From contig NZ_JAQAGZ010000017.1 in assembly GCF_027533625.1 (NCBI RefSeq), positions 62,001 through 126,000 of the forward strand: a stretch of 64,000 nucleotides of DNA, written 5' to 3'. Made by a program: the position numbers and the translations under genes. Within the stretch, counting starts at the first letter, position 1; every line of letters begins with the position of its first letter. Below the pieces are notes generated by a model that ran no database searches, was not told the origin of the DNA, and worked only from the letters and a program-made list of their open reading frames with translations. The stretch comes from Paenibacillus gyeongsangnamensis (GTDB taxonomy: Bacteria; Bacillota; Bacilli; Paenibacillales; NBRC-103111). This document shows positions 43,520 through 53,519 of this stretch, in pieces.

Positions 43520-44020
43520 TTGAAATCGTTAAGCTCGAAACAAAAAAAATGGCTGCTTTCCTTCCATCTATTGTTTGACGGCATTCTGCTCGGCGAATCG
43601 GTCGTCATTGTCATCGTCAGTATCGCAGCGCTGTCCGCGACGAGCCGGGAAGTGCTGCAGGCCTGCTATCTTATCATGAATTTAATAGCCCGCACGGGAA
43701 TACGGGCTTCCATGATCGGAACCGTGCTGACCGGCATTCTTCTCTCGGTTCTAACCCGCTGGGGGCTCTTTCGCTATTATTGGATCATGGTCAAGGAGGG
43801 TTTGACCTTATTGTCTATCGGGATCGGAGTAATCGGCTTCTACGTTTGGAGCTTCAGAGGACTTACCATGATCTCCGCCGAGGGACTCGAAGCGCTTCAC
43901 AATCCGGTCTTTCAAGTGAATACGGCAGCACTGTGGACCGGGATTGCGCTTCAAATCATGTCGCTGGCCGGCATGACCGTCATATCGGTATTTAAGCCTT
44001 GGGGCTCAAGAGGCCACTAA
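43520..44020 (+). CDS. small multi-pass membrane protein of unknown family
   Basis: 166 residues from TTG 43520 (MKSLSSKQKKWLLSFH), with GAGGAG upstream. Four hydrophobic segments (about 12-33, 50-75, 80-105, 135-158) and short charged loops. I do not recognise the family; some DUF2269-like proteins have a similar layout. It has its own terminator and is divergent from the orphan binding protein. Nothing else shows its role. Confidence 0.6.
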   Translation: MKSLSSKQKKWLLSFHLLFDGILLGESVVIVIVSIAALSATSREVLQACYLIMNLIARTGIRASMIGTVLTGILLSVLTRWGLFRYYWIMVKEGLTLLSIGIGVIGFYVWSFRGLTMISAEGLEALHNPVFQVNTAALWTGIALQIMSLAGMTVISVFKPWGSRGH

Positions 44021-44030
44021 TATGTGAGAA

Positions 44031-44060
44031 ACCGTCCGAAAAAATCACCGGACGGTCCTT
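44031..44060 (+). terminator. terminator of the small membrane protein gene
   Basis: ACCGTCCG/CGGACGGT stem followed by CCTTTAG, 10 bases after the stop. Confidence 0.65.
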
Positions 44061-44087
44061 TAGCGTGTTTATTCATTGCGCTTTGGA

Positions 44088-44150
44088 GGGTGGGCTATGG
44101 GGTTCCAACCGCTGTTGATCTCAAAGGCGGCTGCTATCGCTATTCCACCC
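44088..44150. repeat. short internally deleted form of the 196-bp repeat
   Basis: It keeps parts of both outer arms (GGTGGGCTATGGGGTTCCA and CGGCTGCTATCGCTATTCC) with CCGCTGTTG between them. It lacks the central GTTATCGG arm and the GAGAAACCC ends. It overlaps the last 11 bases of the glycosidase gene. Confidence 0.5.
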
Positions 44151-46857
44151 CATGCCCGACGGCCGTTTGTCGAATGACCAGCTCTCCCGTGCAACCGGTT
44201 GGCAGCCGGATTTCCAGAAGTCCATGATCCATGAGCTTGAACTCAGCGGTAACCCCGTTCCAGGTTACCGAATATGCGCCATTGCCGTTCATACAGGCAA
44301 GCACCAGGTGCTTCCGCCCGGACTCGCCGTTATGGCTCAGGCTGGCGGTCATTTCCGTTTTCCCTTCGTGAAACTCAAAGTGATGAATCCATACATCGAA
44401 GCCTGCCGTGAATGTGCCTGGCGTATAATAAGCATGAAACCAGCAAAGCACCGGGGAGGATAATCCGCCGAAGTGATGCCACCCCGCTCCCCTGCCCGAT
44501 TCGATAATAAAATGCTCGAAGCAATGATACGATTCGCGGACTTCCTTCTCCCAGAGGGCTAGAGCCGTAAGGGCAATCCGGCGGGCAAGCTCTCCATGCC
44601 CTAGCCCCAGAAGCGCCTTCCAATAAAACCATTGATGCGGCATCCAGACTGCGCCGTTCCAGTAACCGTCAAGACGATAATAGGCTGCGGATTGATCGAC
44701 CGTGCTTAATCCGATCGGACTCCATAGACGGGAGCTGTCGGATAGATGAGTAAGGAGACGCTTTTCCTGCTCGGCCGAACAAATGCCCGCGATTAAAGGA
44801 TACGCTCCATCCAGGCCCATATTGTAATTTTGGCCGCCGGGATGACGCAGGAGCGACACCGGTTTTCCTTCCTCGTCATGCAGCACATAACCGAAGTAAC
44901 CTTCCGCCTCATCCCAGGCATTCTGCTGGATCGCTTCACGGAACCGGTCGATATCTTCATCATATTCCAGAATATCCTCCGAATGGTTTCCGATGGCAGC
45001 CGCGGCCATTTTTAAAATTTTGGCTATCCGGATGGCATGGCTCGTATTGGATACGGGAGCGGTACGGCCGGTCAAGCCTTCACGATGCACTGCTACCTGC
45101 GGCGGATAATCATCCCATCCCCCGGAATTATAGAAATAATCCCATGTTTTCAGCAAATGCGACGGCAAGGCGCTTGTTGTGGAGCTGCCGGTTTTACCGG
45201 CGTAGAATTGATAATACTGCCTTAGCTTAGGGTAGAACGAATGCAGCATTTCGCTGGATCGGGTCTTATTCCACAGCTCCAAGAACAAATAAAGCTGTAC
45301 GGGCACCATGCTCCCGTGATGGATAAAAGCGGCGTGAGGATCGCCGGACTCGGTCAGGTACGCGTTCAGGCATTCAACGGCCCGCCGGATGTTAAGCTCG
45401 GCCAGCCCAAGACCGATAAAGCCGGAATCCCACGTGTAGAGGCTATCCCACCAGCGGCCCGGCGTATTGTGCCGGATATACGAACGTCTCGTATAAACCG
45501 GATAGACGACGTTCGTTAACAGAGTCGCAGCCATAAGCTGCTGACTGAAACGAAAGGCATCTCCAGCCGGGGTACTCTCTAGCCGAGGTACCCGGGCTCT
45601 GGCTTCTTCAAACACTTCCTCGCATTCCGCTTCCTCCGGCATTCCGCTGCTTAGAGCTTCTTCGACCTCCTGCAAAGATCCGGAGACGACTATGGCGTAT
45701 ATCCGTTTGCTGCTGCCAGGCTGAAGCCGGATCGGCCGCAGAAACACATTCGTAAAGTGGCCTTCGCCCTCGCCTTTCAACACGGAATTGACATGATGAT
45801 ATACGGTGTGGCGCATGAAGCGGTCTAATTCGTCACAGTGGAATTCCCGGACTTCATAATCCGGATAGTTCCACAATATGCCGTAGAATTGGTTCAATCC
45901 CTCATACTTCAAAATCAAGCTGCTGCGGACAGGTCCCGGCAGCAAAGTAGGGTGCTGATTCCGATTCTCCCTTTCAAACCGGACCTCGCCCGCCGACTGG
46001 TGCTCAGTAACCACAAGGCCGTCCAGCATCAGTTCCGCCCCTCCGTTGGAAATCAAGCGCAGGACAAGCCGCCTCGCATGTAACGGCCCCAGATCGATTC
46101 GCTCCGTCATGAGCTCTCCGGAGCCCTTCAGCTCCAGCAATGCCTCGATATCGCCTCTCACGGACAGGCGCAGCGTTGCGCCGGCTTCCATTCTATAGCG
46201 AATAAGGAGAACGGCATGCTCGTACGGTCCCGGCGTTTCGATGTCATAGGCTACTTGGTCCCCCTTATCCAAGCCGAAGCCTTTTCCGAGACCCGAACCT
46301 CCAACGAAGCCATGCCCCCTGATCTCCCCTCTGTACCAGCCGTCATACACCAGGTTATCGGATGGACGAGGCGCAGCAAATTGCAGCTCGCTATAATCCA
46401 GCGCATCGGCCCAGACGGCTTTGGAGGGCAGAACAACTTTGTCGCATTGCAGGACGGGACCGTGTGAACGCAACTCAGGAAAATGAAGGGATCCCATCAA
46501 ATGGAGCACCAGATTTTGTTCCTGCTCCGTACGATTCACCAGCTCCGCCCGGACCAAACGGGTATGATCGGAAAGTGCGGCAAAAGCGACATCGGCATAA
46601 ACGCGGTCTTTCCACTCCATTTCGTGACGGTGCATGAAGTAGCTCAAATCAGGCGCCGCTTCCCGCGGATGATAGCCGGATTCCCACATCACGTTCGGGA
46701 CGTCCACTTTCCTGCGGTAAAATCCGGGAAACACGCTAAGGTCGAAGCGGATTCCCCGGTACGAATCGGCAATATGCGACAGACCCATGTACTTCTTCGT
46801 ATAAGGACCCCAAGCCGGAAGCTGCGGCAGGTCATGCGTTCCTTTCAAAGCTTCCAT
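44140..46857 (-). CDS. large glycoside hydrolase of the GH63/MGH1-like (alpha/alpha)6 type
   Basis: 905 residues. The first half (1-430) is a beta-rich domain. The second half is an (alpha/alpha)6 barrel with RWWDSLYTWDSGFIGLGLAE, TWDYFYNSGGWDDYPPQV and RLDGYWNGAVWMPHQWFYW, which resembles GH63/trehalase-like and mannosylglycerate hydrolase-like enzymes. No signal peptide is seen, so it acts inside the cell on imported oligosaccharides. It is last in the operon behind the LplA/B/C-type importer. The exact substrate is unknown. Confidence 0.8.
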   Translation of the reverse strand: MEALKGTHDLPQLPAWGPYTKKYMGLSHIADSYRGIRFDLSVFPGFYRRKVDVPNVMWESGYHPREAAPDLSYFMHRHEMEWKDRVYADVAFAALSDHTRLVRAELVNRTEQEQNLVLHLMGSLHFPELRSHGPVLQCDKVVLPSKAVWADALDYSELQFAAPRPSDNLVYDGWYRGEIRGHGFVGGSGLGKGFGLDKGDQVAYDIETPGPYEHAVLLIRYRMEAGATLRLSVRGDIEALLELKGSGELMTERIDLGPLHARRLVLRLISNGGAELMLDGLVVTEHQSAGEVRFERENRNQHPTLLPGPVRSSLILKYEGLNQFYGILWNYPDYEVREFHCDELDRFMRHTVYHHVNSVLKGEGEGHFTNVFLRPIRLQPGSSKRIYAIVVSGSLQEVEEALSSGMPEEAECEEVFEEARARVPRLESTPAGDAFRFSQQLMAATLLTNVVYPVYTRRSYIRHNTPGRWWDSLYTWDSGFIGLGLAELNIRRAVECLNAYLTESGDPHAAFIHHGSMVPVQLYLFLELWNKTRSSEMLHSFYPKLRQYYQFYAGKTGSSTTSALPSHLLKTWDYFYNSGGWDDYPPQVAVHREGLTGRTAPVSNTSHAIRIAKILKMAAAAIGNHSEDILEYDEDIDRFREAIQQNAWDEAEGYFGYVLHDEEGKPVSLLRHPGGQNYNMGLDGAYPLIAGICSAEQEKRLLTHLSDSSRLWSPIGLSTVDQSAAYYRLDGYWNGAVWMPHQWFYWKALLGLGHGELARRIALTALALWEKEVRESYHCFEHFIIESGRGAGWHHFGGLSSPVLCWFHAYYTPGTFTAGFDVWIHHFEFHEGKTEMTASLSHNGESGRKHLVLACMNGNGAYSVTWNGVTAEFKLMDHGLLEIRLPTGCTGELVIRQTAVGHGVE

Positions 46858-46931
46858 TCTTCATCTCTCCCCGGCTTCGCGCAAAGAAGGCATAGCCTCA
46901 CGATCGGCTTCATGCCTTCCTCACGAATTCA

Positions 46932-48485
46932 TTATTTGTGCGTGCTCTTATACCATTCCGTAGCTTCTTTAATCACTTGGTCGCCGCCCCGCTTCTTCCA
47001 GTCCTCTACGAATTTGTCGAAGGCGTCTACCGATTCTTTGCCGGTCACAATTTTGGCTGCAAGCTCCAACCACAAGCCGTCCTTGCCCAGCTCCGGACGG
47101 GACTGCAGGGTCGGCAGCGCGGGCATTCCCATGCCGTCGTTCTTGCGCCCTTCCTTGTTTGCGAGGTCAATCGCCTTTAATACCAGATCTCCGGACGGAC
47201 GGGCCTTCATAAATTCGTTATTCGTCAAATAAGAGGGGCCCACGAGTCTCAGCCAATTTTGATGCATCTCTTCTTTGTAAATCTCATCCTGTTTTTGCGG
47301 AAACTTATAATTGATCTTCCCGTTATCTACCGTATAGTCTTCACCCTCCAGCCCGTAAGTCAGAAACTTCTGCGCTTCGTCCGAGTAGAACCAGTCGAGA
47401 AATTGAATGGCCGCTTGCGGATTTTTAGTCGTCTTAGGAATCACCCATACGTTGCCTCCGACTTGGGATCCGATACCGAAGCCTCCTTTGCCGTCCGGGC
47501 CGGTCGGCGCCGGAATCACCTCCAGCTGGGCGCTGGGTGTTCCCGTCTTCACCTCGGCAGACCATTTATCCGCCATTCGCGCCGCATGCGTCCACAAGCC
47601 GACGATGCCTTTCGCTTTAATCTTGGCATCCCAGTCTTTGGCCTGCTGTACGAATACCTCGTTGTCCAGCAGCTTTTCTTCGTACAGCTTTTTATAAACG
47701 CCGAGCGCTGTTTTCATCTGCGGCCGGATCATGTTCGGCACGAGCTGGCCGTTCTCGAACTTCCAGTCGGCCGGCAGCACGTCATAAGCACCGAAGAAGG
47801 CTTCCGTGAACGCAAGCTTTTCCCGTCCGGAGTAAGGGATTTCATCGGCCTTGCCGTTGCCGTTCGGGTCCTTGTCCCTGAATGCGCGCAGCATATCGAT
47901 GTATTCGTCCACCGTTTTCGGAGGCTTGAGGCCGAGCTTATCCAGCCAATCCTTTCTTACCATCATGACATTGCCGTTCGGTGTCGGATTCGTGGTCGGG
48001 ATCCCGTAGATCTTGCCGTCTTTGCTGACGGAAGCGAAGTCCCAGGCTTCCTTCGAAATGTTCTTCTTCAGATTGGGACCGTATTTGTCAATGAGGTCGT
48101 TAAGCGGGATAAGGATGCCGGTGTCGACGGCCGGCGCTACTTCCGGTTTGTTGATCCCGTGCGTCTGCAGAAGATCGGGCAGCTCTCCGCCCGCAAACAG
48201 CAGCGTCAGCTTCTGATCGAATTCCCGGTGCGGGATCAAATCAAGCGTTACGTCGGTCTTCGAGAGCTCGCGAAGCTTCTTGGTATATTTGTCATCATTG
48301 ATATTCGGCGAGCCCTCGATGTACTGCAGCCCTTCGGTACCGATGCCGATCTTCAGCTTTGCGGGTTTATTGTCCCCGTTCCCCCCGGACGGCGCCTTCG
48401 CGCTATCGCTCCCCGATGAACAAGCCGTCAATGAACCGGATAATAAAGTGAGAGACAACGCAAACATAGACCATTTTTTTGACAT
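46932..48485 (-). CDS. LplA-type extracellular sugar-binding lipoprotein
   Basis: 517 residues with the long form typical of LplA/YtcQ/YesO-like proteins in Paenibacillus. The signal ends GSLTACSSGS. The mature part has PNINDDKYTKKLRELSKTDV, IYGIPTTNPTPNGNVMMVRK and YSGREKLAF. It binds oligosaccharide for the two permeases encoded just upstream on the same strand. AAGGAGAAGG precedes ATG 48485. Confidence 0.9.
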   Translation of the reverse strand: MSKKWSMFALSLTLLSGSLTACSSGSDSAKAPSGGNGDNKPAKLKIGIGTEGLQYIEGSPNINDDKYTKKLRELSKTDVTLDLIPHREFDQKLTLLFAGGELPDLLQTHGINKPEVAPAVDTGILIPLNDLIDKYGPNLKKNISKEAWDFASVSKDGKIYGIPTTNPTPNGNVMMVRKDWLDKLGLKPPKTVDEYIDMLRAFRDKDPNGNGKADEIPYSGREKLAFTEAFFGAYDVLPADWKFENGQLVPNMIRPQMKTALGVYKKLYEEKLLDNEVFVQQAKDWDAKIKAKGIVGLWTHAARMADKWSAEVKTGTPSAQLEVIPAPTGPDGKGGFGIGSQVGGNVWVIPKTTKNPQAAIQFLDWFYSDEAQKFLTYGLEGEDYTVDNGKINYKFPQKQDEIYKEEMHQNWLRLVGPSYLTNNEFMKARPSGDLVLKAIDLANKEGRKNDGMGMPALPTLQSRPELGKDGLWLELAAKIVTGKESVDAFDKFVEDWKKRGGDQVIKEATEWYKSTHK

Positions 48486-48509
48486 ATCCCCTTCTCCTTC
48501 GCTTGGAAA

Positions 48510-49379
48510 TTAGCCTTTCACCGATCCCAGCATGGCCCCTTTAATAAAATGCTTTTGAACCATCGGGTAAACAAACAATATAGGCAAGGTGGCCACCATA
48601 ATCGTAGCCATCTTAATCCCCTCCATCGATTGGAGCGTAACGTTCACGCTCTGCATCAGAGACTCGGTATCGCTGTCCACGATGAGCTGCCTAAGCTTCA
48701 CCTGCAGGGGGAACAAGCCGGGATTGCGGATAAACATAATGGCATTGAAATATCCGTTCCAATGTCCCACGGCATAGAATAGGCCGATCGTGCTTAAGGA
48801 AGGCAGCGACAAGGGAAGGACGACGCTCCACCATATACGGTAATCGCCCGCTCCGTCGATCTTGGCCGCTTCCACCAGTCCGTCCGGGATTTCGCGAAAA
48901 AAAGAAACCATAATGATCAGGTTAAATGCGCTGATCGCGCCGGGAACAATAAGCGCCCAGAGCGTATTGAGCATCCCCAGCGACTTGACTAACAGATACC
49001 CCGGAATAAGCGGTACCTGAAAAATCATCGTGAATACGACGAGCAGCAGGATGAAAGTCCTCCCCTTCAGCTCATTCCGGGATAGGCCGTAAGCCATCAG
49101 GGCGGTGAACAATAAATTGAAGGCCGTACCGAAAACCGTCAGGAAGATCGTAACTCCGAACGATTTCCAGATCGCCGCATTCTTTAATACCGCCTGATAG
49201 TTGATGAAGGTCGGATCGGAAGGCCAAACCGTCACTTTTCCTTGCGAAATGGCCGTCCCGCTGCTTAATGAACCGGCGAATATATGAAGAAACGGCAGAA
49301 GCATTGCCAGCCCGATCAATGTCAGAAACGCGTAATTGAAGCCTAAAAACCATTTGCGCGAAGCGCTTTCTCCAATCAT
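48510..49379 (-). CDS. carbohydrate ABC transporter permease (LplC/YtcP type)
   Basis: 289 residues, six membrane segments. The EAA loop is GLVEAAKIDGAGDYRIWWSV and the C-terminus (HFIKGAMLGSVKG) is that of the LplC/YtcP group. It follows the partner permease by 27 bp. It depends on a shared ATPase not encoded here. Confidence 0.92.
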   Translation of the reverse strand: MIGESASRKWFLGFNYAFLTLIGLAMLLPFLHIFAGSLSSGTAISQGKVTVWPSDPTFINYQAVLKNAAIWKSFGVTIFLTVFGTAFNLLFTALMAYGLSRNELKGRTFILLLVVFTMIFQVPLIPGYLLVKSLGMLNTLWALIVPGAISAFNLIIMVSFFREIPDGLVEAAKIDGAGDYRIWWSVVLPLSLPSLSTIGLFYAVGHWNGYFNAIMFIRNPGLFPLQVKLRQLIVDSDTESLMQSVNVTLQSMEGIKMATIMVATLPILFVYPMVQKHFIKGAMLGSVKG

Positions 49380-49406
49380 GGGATGGGCCCCTCCTTTCCC
49401 TGCGGA

Positions 49407-50366
49407 CTAATAAATCGAGCTGCCAGTCGTTTTTTTGCTCAAATGATTGGCGCCGACGACCAGGATAATGCCGACAACCGATTTGAATAATCCGATGGCT
49501 GTCGTGTAGCTGTACTGTCCCCCGAGGAGACCGACGCGATAAATGTAAGTATCGATAATTTCACCGGTGACGGTTACGAGCGGATTGAGCAGCATATAAA
49601 TTTGCTCGAAGCCGAGATCCAGAATGTGACCGACTCGAAGCAGCAGCAGAACCATAATGGTAGGCAGCAGGGAAGGAAGGGTGATATGGAACGCCTGCCG
49701 CAGCTTGCTTGCCCCGTCGACCTCCGCCGCCTCATATAATTCCGGATGAATTCCGGCAAGCGCCGCCAAATAAATGATCGTGTTCCAGCCTACTTCTTTC
49801 CAAATACCCGAGATCACGACAATCGATCGGAAATAATCCGGCTCCTGCATAAAAAATACAGGTTGTCGCCCGAGCGAGCGCAGTACATCGTTCACCATCC
49901 CGGAGCTGGGGGACAGGAAATTAATGACCAATCCCCCTACAATGACCCAAGACAAAAAATGCGGCAAATACAAAATCGTTTGAATCGTACGCTTGAACGC
50001 CATCCGGCGCACCTCGTTCAGCAGTATCGCGATGAAGACGGGAGCCGGAAAGCCGAACACTAGCTGGTAAATACTGATCAGCAGCGTATTTTTCAGCACT
50101 CTTAGGAATTCGGGGTACGTAAACAAGTTGTGAAAATGCTTGAGCCCTACGAATTTGCTGCCGAGCACGCCGCTAAATACGTTATAATCTTGAAATGCAA
50201 TCGCAATCCCGGCCATCGGGACATATTTGAACAGCACAAAAAACAAGAGTCCGGGAAGCACCATGGAATAAATTTGCCAATGCTTCCACAAATATTTGCC
50301 TATTCGCGGTCTGCTTCCGATCGCCGCAGCGGCCTGAACCGCGGGTTGATTTCCGCTTCCCTCCAT
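49407..50366 (-). CDS. ABC transporter permease (LplB/YtcO-like type)
   Basis: 319 residues. KHWQIYSMVLPGLLFFVLFK at the N-terminus and the EAA loop YEAAEVDGASKLRQAFHITL mark the LplB-like partner. Six membrane segments. It is first gene of the importer operon; ATG 50366 follows AAAGGAGC. A cre site stands 41-54 bases upstream, so CcpA repression is expected. Confidence 0.92.
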   Translation of the reverse strand: MEGSGNQPAVQAAAAIGSRPRIGKYLWKHWQIYSMVLPGLLFFVLFKYVPMAGIAIAFQDYNVFSGVLGSKFVGLKHFHNLFTYPEFLRVLKNTLLISIYQLVFGFPAPVFIAILLNEVRRMAFKRTIQTILYLPHFLSWVIVGGLVINFLSPSSGMVNDVLRSLGRQPVFFMQEPDYFRSIVVISGIWKEVGWNTIIYLAALAGIHPELYEAAEVDGASKLRQAFHITLPSLLPTIMVLLLLRVGHILDLGFEQIYMLLNPLVTVTGEIIDTYIYRVGLLGGQYSYTTAIGLFKSVVGIILVVGANHLSKKTTGSSIY

Positions 50367-50406
50367 AGCGCAGCTCCTTTCCTGAAGTGACTTGTCTTGG
50401 AACCAT

Positions 50407-50420
50407 TGTAAACGTTCTCA
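50407..50420 (-). promoter_or_regulatory. cre site (CcpA operator)
   Basis: On the minus strand TGAGAACGTTTACA fits the cre consensus TGWNANCGNTNWCA at every fixed position. It lies upstream of the LplB-type permease gene, between it and the regulator genes. Confidence 0.7.
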
Positions 50421-50490
50421 CGGAATCAGAACATGTCTTCCGATGCTCAAAGTTGTGTTTATTTTACTTCCTTCGCGCGGGTTTTGCGGC

Positions 50491-50522
50491 ATAATAAAAG
50501 AAGACGCCTGCCGGACGTCTTC
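50491..50522 (-). terminator. terminator of the YesN-like gene
   Basis: GAAGACG/CGTCTTC stem followed by TTTTATTAT on the minus strand, 12 bases past the regulator stop. It separates the two-component genes from the transport operon. Confidence 0.75.
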
Positions 50523-50533
50523 CATCTTTGTCG

Positions 50534-51572
50534 CTAGAACCCGGTCATCCGCTTCTTATATTCCGTCGGGCTTAATCCATACCATTTCTTGAATGATTTC
50601 GCAAAATGCGGGTAATCCATATAGCCGACGGCCCAGGCGATCTCATAGGTTTTGCTGCCCGCCTCCAGCAGCAGCTCCTTGGCATGCTCCATCCTCCGGC
50701 GGATAACATACTCGGTAAATGAAATCCCCATCTCCTCCTTGAAACTTCGGCTGAAATACGAGATAGACATCCCGGTCTCTGCGGCGGCTTGCTGCATCGA
50801 CAGCTCCGGGTCACTAAGACGATCATGAATAAAAGCAAGCGCCTTCCGAACAGGATGATATAGGCCCCAATTGCGGGACTGTCGGATGCGATTCATGATG
50901 TCGATAAGACCGTTCTTGACTAGCTCGAGTAGATCGTCTTCTGCAGCCGAGGGAACGGGATCCATCTCCGCACTTTCCTCATCGCCCCGCAATTGCAGCT
51001 CGCCCTGCAGCAGGGCAATCAGGTCGTCAGCTGCATTTCGAATCGTTCCGGCTCCGGGCTTCGCTATCTCCAAACGTCGCATGAATTCAATCCAAGCGCG
51101 TATCGCTTCCTCCTCGTTCAGCAGCCAGACGTGTTCGGCGATTTGTTCAGCGGCCTTCTTGCATTCTTGAAGCCAGAATCCCCGCTGCTCCTTGGCTTTG
51201 CGCGCCGCCTCCAATTTGCAAGCCGTCTTCGTCAGTATTTCGTACACCTGCTCTTCTCTAACCGGCTTTAACAAGTAATCGGCAACGCCATACCGCAGTC
51301 CTTGCTGGGCATAAGCAAATTCGTCGTAGCCGGATAAAATCACGATATCCACCGTTCTTGCGCACTTCCCGGATGAATTCCAATCCGTCCATTACCGGCA
51401 TGCTGATGTCCGTAATGATCAAATCTGCAGGCTCCTTCTCCCATAAGGCCAGCGCCTCGTCTCCATCCTCCGCTTCACCGCTGATCCGGAAACCGTAAGG
51501 GCTATCGCCAATCAGCTTGGACAAGCCTTTCTTGATCATGATTTCGTCGTCTACGATCATGACATTGTACAT
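50534..51572 (-). pseudogene. YesN-like AraC-type response regulator with a frameshift
   Basis: The receiver domain starts MYNVMIVDDEIMIKKGLSKL and holds the phosphorylated Asp in DLIITDISMPVMDGLEF. After REVRKN (near 51350) one extra base shifts the frame. The remainder continues as VDIVILSGYDEFAYAQQGL, KPVREEQV and a C-terminal AraC helix-turn-helix (MSISYFSRSFKEEMG, AVGYMDYPHFAKSFKKWYG). Total length 1039 bp fits one insertion. If real, the output domain is cut off; if an error, this is a complete partner of the kinase upstream. Confidence 0.85.
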
Positions 51573-51587
51573 GGAATCCCCGCCTTT

Positions 51588-53390
51588 TTATAGTGAAATG
51601 GAACTTGCCGGACCTTCGCCTTCATACCTTAGCCTGAGTTCAACGATCGTTCCGCCGGCATCCGATTTGACGATGTAGAGTCCGTAAGGCGGACCGAATA
51701 CAAGCCGGAGTCGCTGATGAACGTTCCATAAGCCGATTGCTTCGAAAGAAGAGCCGCTAAGCGAATTTTCCGCTAGGAAGGCTTCATTGTAAGCGGCTCT
51801 CCGCTCCGGCTCCATTCCCCTGCCCCGGTCTTCTATCCGCATTGCGAATCCCCATTCGTGCAGCTCACCTGAAATACCGATATACGTCGGCTTCAATTTG
51901 TGAGCCTGATATCCGTGCTTAAACGCATTCTCCACGATCGGCTGAACGGTCAAGCGCAGAATAGGTACTTGCTCCAGCAAGCTCCCGTCCAGCTTGATCT
52001 CCGTTTCCAGTGCCTTAAACCGTTCTCTTTGAATATCCAGATAAGTGCCGGTATGGCGAATCTCTTCGCCTAGCGTAACCGTCTGCCTCGGATGTCCCGT
52101 GCTGTAACGGAATATATCGGATAATGCGGCGGTCATCCGGCTGATCGGCCTCACCCCCTCGACAAGGGCATAAGAATTAATGATTTCCAGCGTATTGTAT
52201 AGAAAGTGAGGGTTAATTTGAGATTGCATAGCCTGTAAAGCGGATTCGCGCTGCCGAATTTCCATTTCCTTTTCTTTCAGCCGGGAGGAGTGCACCTCTT
52301 CGATCAAATAATATATTCGTTTCACCATCTTATTAAAACTGTGATTCAGCTGTCCGATTTCATCCCTCCGATTCTCCGGCGCCCGAACCGCCAAGTCCCC
52401 TTCCTCCGCTTTGCGCATCAGCCGCTGAAGATGGGACAAGGAACGCGTGGCCCGCAGCGAATAGCCGGCTACCAATAATAAGGCCAAGCCGACGAGCAGA
52501 AGACCGATCCATACGGTCATGTTCCTCAGGCTGATCATATCCTCATTCAGCTCGTGAAGCGGCACCTCGGATACGAGCGTCCATCCCGTTTGCTTCGAAC
52601 GGTGGAAGATGACCAGCCGCTTCTCCCCATCTACCCGGTCGACGGAATAACCGCTGCTTCCGCCGAATTTCAACCGGGCCCCTCGTTCGTCTGCAGCTTG
52701 CCCCCACTTCTCCTTATCCGGGTGGTAGATGATGCTGCCACCCCCATCCATCACCCAGACGTATCCGGTTCGTCCCAGCTTGACCTTGTCCAAAATATGT
52801 ATGATTTCATTCAAGCGCAGATGCACGATAAGCAATCCGGCCGAGCGGTAAGAAAGCGTATCCATAAATTTACGGGAAATGGTTAATACCGGCGTCGAAT
52901 CCTTGTAGCTGAGGCCCATGATTTTATAGTTCCGGTCATCCATGAGCTCATCCTTGTACTGCTCGTAGCTGTCTTTAGCGGCAAAAGTGTTATAGCTGGC
53001 CGTAGCAATTCCCGACTTCGATACGATCGATAGCCCGTATATATCCGGCCGGCCGAAAATGATGCTCGGGAACAGCTCCTCCGAAATTTTGCTGCTGATC
53101 AAAAATCGTTCAAATTGATCCGACGGGTCCAATTTCATAAAAGACTGAATTTGCGGATTGAGCAGAAGCGGATAAGTAATCCGTTCCACATCGGCAAAAT
53201 ACCAGTCCAGCTGGGAGTTGATCTGCTGCACCAATTGCTCGCTGTAACCGATTGCATTTTTCTCGATCGCCTCGGTCGATCGGACATACCACATCATTCC
53301 GAAGATAAGAAGCGGGAAACAGAGAAAAAATAAGATCAGCAGCAGAAGCTTCGTTTTCATGGAGACTGCGTTTGGTATTGCGATCCGCAT
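51588..53390 (-). CDS. YesM-like sensor histidine kinase
   Basis: 600 residues from ATG 53390 (MRIAIPNAV). One membrane helix near 15-35, an extracellular dCache-type sensor to about 280, a second helix (VWIGLLLVGLALLLVAGYSL), HAMP, then the His_kinase domain with QINPHFLYNTLEIINSY (phospho-His) and an HATPase domain (VENAFKHG, RGRGM). It senses a sugar signal, often with binding proteins, and phosphorylates the YesN-like regulator encoded next. Upstream starts in frame are possible. Confidence 0.9.
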   Translation of the reverse strand: MRIAIPNAVSMKTKLLLLILFFLCFPLLIFGMMWYVRSTEAIEKNAIGYSEQLVQQINSQLDWYFADVERITYPLLLNPQIQSFMKLDPSDQFERFLISSKISEELFPSIIFGRPDIYGLSIVSKSGIATASYNTFAAKDSYEQYKDELMDDRNYKIMGLSYKDSTPVLTISRKFMDTLSYRSAGLLIVHLRLNEIIHILDKVKLGRTGYVWVMDGGGSIIYHPDKEKWGQAADERGARLKFGGSSGYSVDRVDGEKRLVIFHRSKQTGWTLVSEVPLHELNEDMISLRNMTVWIGLLLVGLALLLVAGYSLRATRSLSHLQRLMRKAEEGDLAVRAPENRRDEIGQLNHSFNKMVKRIYYLIEEVHSSRLKEKEMEIRQRESALQAMQSQINPHFLYNTLEIINSYALVEGVRPISRMTAALSDIFRYSTGHPRQTVTLGEEIRHTGTYLDIQRERFKALETEIKLDGSLLEQVPILRLTVQPIVENAFKHGYQAHKLKPTYIGISGELHEWGFAMRIEDRGRGMEPERRAAYNEAFLAENSLSGSSFEAIGLWNVHQRLRLVFGPPYGLYIVKSDAGGTIVELRLRYEGEGPASSISL

Positions 53391-53468
53391 CGTACCCATC
53401 CCCAATGCATGGTTGTTTTGTTATACCATACCATGGAAGAAGGGATGTGAAAAGCATCCTCAAAGAAG

Positions 53469-53499
53469 AGCAGGCTGCTCCATGTATGGGCAGCCTGCT
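53469..53499 (-). terminator. terminator of the threonyl-tRNA synthetase gene
   Basis: AGCAGGCTGC/GCAGCCTGCT, a perfect 10-bp stem followed by CTTCTTTG on the minus strand, 21 bases beyond the stop. Confidence 0.7.
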
Positions 53500-53519
53500 T
53501 CGAAGAACGATCCCCGCAT

